Of a stretch of DNA of 33,005 bases, positions 29,897-33,005 are shown piece by piece. The translations under genes were made by a program, and so were the position numbers. The stretch is from Clostridia bacterium. Lineage in GTDB: Bacteria; Bacillota; Clostridia; Christensenellales; Aristaeellaceae. The stretch lies in NCBI GenBank assembly GCA_017410445.1, contig JAFQQU010000132.1:1-33005 (forward strand). Direction: 5' to 3'. Every line of letters starts with the position of its first letter. Positions within the stretch are counted from its first letter, which is position 1. Below the pieces are notes generated by a model, which was not told where the DNA came from, did no database searches, and was given only the letters and a program-made list of their open reading frames with translations.

Positions 29897-32194
29897 TTAT
29901 TCCTCGAATTCGAAGGGCATGGGCAGGGCGCGGATTTTCTCCAGCCACTTTTTCATGTCCGCGGGGTCGTAGGCGGGCGTGCCGGTGAGGAAGTGGTTTC
30001 CGAATTCCTCGCCGTTTACCGTGAAGCGGATGAGATAGACCTTCTTGTCGCTGATGAAGCCGGGCACCGAGCCGATCTGTGCGGTCTCATTGGCGGCGGC
30101 GGTGAAGCAGCCGGAGAAGACGACTTCATCCGTGTCCGCGTCTGTGATGGTCAGGGAAACTTCGGCCGGGGCGAAGGCGTCGTTGGTCAGGTATACGGGG
30201 TAGGCCCAGTTCTGAAGATCGCCCATCATGACCAGCACGGGAACCTGCGCGCGTTTGATGTAGTGGTATGCCAGCTTCTTTCTGAAGTAGTAGTCGACCA
30301 CCGAGTCCGAAATCTGCGGCCAGCAGTCGATCATGTTCCACCAGAGGATGCCGGTCTTGTTCCACTTCTGCATGCGGCACAGCTCAATCTGATACTTGAC
30401 CGCCTCGCCCTGATACATCTGAGAGAGCAGGGCGAATTCCTCGAGCGTGTCCGGAACCTGCCCGTACATGATGCGCAGGTGGTTTCGCATCATCTCGTTG
30501 CGGCCGTTCAGATGATGCTCGATGCGGACGTCCTCGGTGCTGTGCATGGCCCAGATTTCATTGTCCAGCGGCCAGAGCTTGTCTTCGGGGATGAATTTTT
30601 TGATGCTCGAGGGCGCGGGGCAGCCGTGGAAGCCGTATTCGGAGATGAATTTCGCGCTGACCAGCCGGTAGAAATCGTCCTTGTACCAGGCGCGCGCGCC
30701 CCATTTGTGCTGCTCGGGCACGTTGTACATGCTGAAGCCCTCCGGGATTTCCGGGGAGGACTTGATGAGAATGCGGTAGGGGTCGTGCGCCTGAATGAGG
30801 CGGGGCAGGATTTCGTAGGCCACGCGGTTATAGTAGCTGTCGCGGACGGGGAAATCGAAGCCCTCGTTCTTGTAGTCGATTTCGTTGTCGCTGCACCACA
30901 GGGCGATGGACGGGTGATTGCGGAGCTTCCGGACTACCTTGCCGATTTCCTCCTCCATCACGGGCACGAAATCCGGCGTCTGCGGATAGTTGGTGTTGCC
31001 CATGGTGAAGTCCTGCCAGATGAGGATGCCGCGCTCGTCGCACAGGTCGTAGAAGGGATGATCCTCGTATACGTTTCCGCCCCAGCAGCGCATCATATTG
31101 CTGCCGGAGTCGTTCACGAGGTCGTGCGCGGCCTGCAGGCGGGATGCGTCGCGGCAGTGGAAGGCGTCCAGCGGCACCCAGTTGGTGCCCTTCATGAAGA
31201 CCGGGCGCTCGTTGATGAAGAATTTGAATTCCTGATCGCCCGGGGTGAAGCGGCGCTCGAGGCGGAGGGTGCGCAGGCCGATGCGCTCGGTCCTTTCGTC
31301 CACCACTTCGCCGTCCAGAAGAAGCTGCATCGTCACCGTGTACAGATTGGCCTCGCCCGAGCCCTTGGGCCACCACAGGCGCGGATTTGCGATGCGGCAG
31401 GTGTAGTTCATGCTGATAAAATGGGCAAAATCGGTGCGCTCGAAGTGATGGTCTCCGCAGTCGCCCGCGATGCGGACGGTAAAGCCCCTGAGGGTGTCGC
31501 GGTTGGTTTCAAAGCGGCAGGCATACTGAAGATCGATCCACTGATCGTCCGGAGCGATGCGCGAGCAGGCGTAATAGGTCTCGGTGATGCGGGTGGCCTT
31601 TCTTCTTTCGAGCGACACGCCCCGCCACAGGCCCGCCGTCACCAGCCGGGGCGCGATGTCCCAGCCGAAGCAGTGGGGCGCTTTTCTGACCCAGCAGATT
31701 TCGTTTCGATGGGCGGTGCCGCGCATGCCGACGGTGTATTCCTTATTCCGGGCCTCGTTCATGACCGAGTGGATGTGGACGGAGAGCCTGTTCTCCCCGT
31801 TCCAGCGCAGAAGGTCCGTAATATCGAACTCATGCCCGACCATCATGTTGGCGGCGTGTCCGGCGAACTGATCGTTGACGTAGATATCGGCGACGGTGTC
31901 GATCCCCTCGAATTTCAGCACGACGCGGTCGGTCAGCCAGAGCGCGGGGATGGAGAAGGTGCGCTCGTAGAGGAACTGGTAATATTCGTACTCGTAGAAA
32001 TCATGAAGATTTCCGCCGATGAAGGGGTCCTTCATGAGCCCGGCTTTGACCAGATCGAGCTGCGCCTGGCCGGGTACGTCGCCGGGAATGACCTGCCAGC
32101 CGTCCTTCATCGAGGGGGTATAGGAATCGGGCTTTCCCGCTTTTTCGGGGGCATACCAGAGCGCCCAGAGGCCGTTTAGGGAAATGGTTTCCAT
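29897..32194 (-). CDS. Glycoside hydrolase family 2, beta-mannosidase-like
   Basis: A 765-aa protein with GH2 order: a jelly-roll N-domain (GDVPGQAQLDLVKAGLMKDP, typical of beta-mannosidases), immunoglobulin-like domains, then the barrel with FMKGTNWVPLDAF, MMRCWGGNVYED, the acid/base in LWCSDNEID (E438) and the nucleophile in FISEYGFHG (E519). beta-Mannosidases remove terminal mannose from manno-oligosaccharides. The protein has no signal peptide and so works on imported sugars, such as those from mannan or N-glycans. ATG 32194 has AAAGGAG 12 bases upstream. It is translationally coupled to the DMT remnant downstream. The length is a little below the usual 800-850 aa, the C-terminal domain being short. 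No good promoter was recognised in the 160 bases upstream. Confidence 0.9.
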   Translation of the reverse strand: METISLNGLWALWYAPEKAGKPDSYTPSMKDGWQVIPGDVPGQAQLDLVKAGLMKDPFIGGNLHDFYEYEYYQFLYERTFSIPALWLTDRVVLKFEGIDTVADIYVNDQFAGHAANMMVGHEFDITDLLRWNGENRLSVHIHSVMNEARNKEYTVGMRGTAHRNEICWVRKAPHCFGWDIAPRLVTAGLWRGVSLERRKATRITETYYACSRIAPDDQWIDLQYACRFETNRDTLRGFTVRIAGDCGDHHFERTDFAHFISMNYTCRIANPRLWWPKGSGEANLYTVTMQLLLDGEVVDERTERIGLRTLRLERRFTPGDQEFKFFINERPVFMKGTNWVPLDAFHCRDASRLQAAHDLVNDSGSNMMRCWGGNVYEDHPFYDLCDERGILIWQDFTMGNTNYPQTPDFVPVMEEEIGKVVRKLRNHPSIALWCSDNEIDYKNEGFDFPVRDSYYNRVAYEILPRLIQAHDPYRILIKSSPEIPEGFSMYNVPEQHKWGARAWYKDDFYRLVSAKFISEYGFHGCPAPSSIKKFIPEDKLWPLDNEIWAMHSTEDVRIEHHLNGRNEMMRNHLRIMYGQVPDTLEEFALLSQMYQGEAVKYQIELCRMQKWNKTGILWWNMIDCWPQISDSVVDYYFRKKLAYHYIKRAQVPVLVMMGDLQNWAYPVYLTNDAFAPAEVSLTITDADTDEVVFSGCFTAAANETAQIGSVPGFISDKKVYLIRFTVNGEEFGNHFLTGTPAYDPADMKKWLEKIRALPMPFEFEE

Positions 32195-32360
32195 GATCCG
32201 GTTCAGCTCCTTTCAGTCGGGAGGGGAAGGGAATGGGAAGATGGGCGGAGGGAATGTGAAATCAGCGCTCAAAGGGGCGCGATAAATATAGAATTCTTCA
32301 AAAAATGCCGGAATTCCTGTTAAAGCTGTGTGTCGTTCCGGGCGTTACGGGGGGTTAAAC

Positions 32361-32389
32361 TTGACTTAATGGCCGGATTTCCTTATAAT
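32361..32389 (+). promoter_or_regulatory. Promoter of the pyruvate:ferredoxin oxidoreductase gene
   Basis: TTGACT (32361-32366) and TATAAT (32384-32389) are spaced by 17 bases. The leader of about 65 bases contains small hairpins (CCGC-AATAC-GCGG and GGCAGA-ATCTGTC) before an AAAGGGGG ribosome binding site. Confidence 0.85.
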
Positions 32390-32446
32390 ATGTATGTTGA
32401 CAGTCACCGCAATACGCGGCAGAATCTGTCGCGGTTAATTTTTTAA

Positions 32447-33005
<559 letters not shown>

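Noticed and set aside
28583..32179. Long plus-strand open frame across the Nudix, isomerase and GH2 genes
   Set aside because: It covers three well supported minus-strand genes and their gaps; its protein is low-complexity Val/Gly/His/Asp-rich, as expected for a shadow frame.
32280..32400. Rex operator before the pyruvate:ferredoxin oxidoreductase gene
   Set aside because: GTTAAA half-sites are present, but not the inverted TTGTTAA..TTAACAA arrangement.

Overview
The window reads as a GC-rich member of the Clostridia (Firmicutes), probably a gut or rumen anaerobe. Four things point this way: a SpoIIE sporulation phosphatase, a T-box leader in front of ileS, the start of a pyruvate:ferredoxin oxidoreductase gene, and glycan genes (a PL8-type lyase, a GH2 mannosidase-like enzyme, a FucO-type reductase). 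Nothing in the window fixes the genus. There are no rRNA or tRNA genes, no CRISPR array and no recognisable phage module. Most protein calls come from family motifs read by eye; no database search was run.

Layout. 1-140 looks like the edge of an insertion sequence. 257-1890 (+) holds an unrecognised cytosolic protein and a secreted protein ending in DnaJ-type CxxCxG knuckles. 2044-8114 (-) holds fucO, spoIIE, a PL8-type lyase and an XRE regulator. 8184-13720 (+) holds a small DUF6809-like protein, T-box plus ileS, a Doc/Fic toxin with a tiny upstream partner, and an RlmI-like methyltransferase. 13711-15479 holds two direct copies of a roughly 0.3 kb chain of hairpins, which bracket a frameshifted RluA-type pseudouridine synthase and a small YvlD-like membrane protein. 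15502-17010 (+) is a ZnuC/ZnuB-type metal transporter pair. 17066-17739 has no gene but carries two inverted copies of a second hairpin element. 17740-18597 (-) is an RsfA-like Myb/SANT protein. 18827-23127 (+) is a pair of paralogous secreted SH3-repeat proteins with near-identical promoters. 23267-26164 (+) holds an SGNH hydrolase, a UroD-fold protein and a TIR-transmembrane protein. 26279-32194 (-) holds pepF, a Nudix hydrolase, a TIM-barrel isomerase, a truncated DMT transporter and a GH2 enzyme. 32462 to the end (+) is the N-terminus of pyruvate:ferredoxin oxidoreductase.

The most interesting signal is non-coding. Two unrelated repeat families are each present here in two copies. In both, the copies differ by paired substitutions that keep stems intact: five covarying pairs in the first family and six in the second. 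This argues that the folded form, as RNA or as cruciform DNA, is under selection or is needed for spread. The first family also sits tight against genes: one copy contains the stop codon of the methyltransferase and the ribosome binding site of the next gene. The best protein-level leads are the undescribed C-terminal domain shared by the SH3 proteins and the AT-richer TIR-transmembrane protein.
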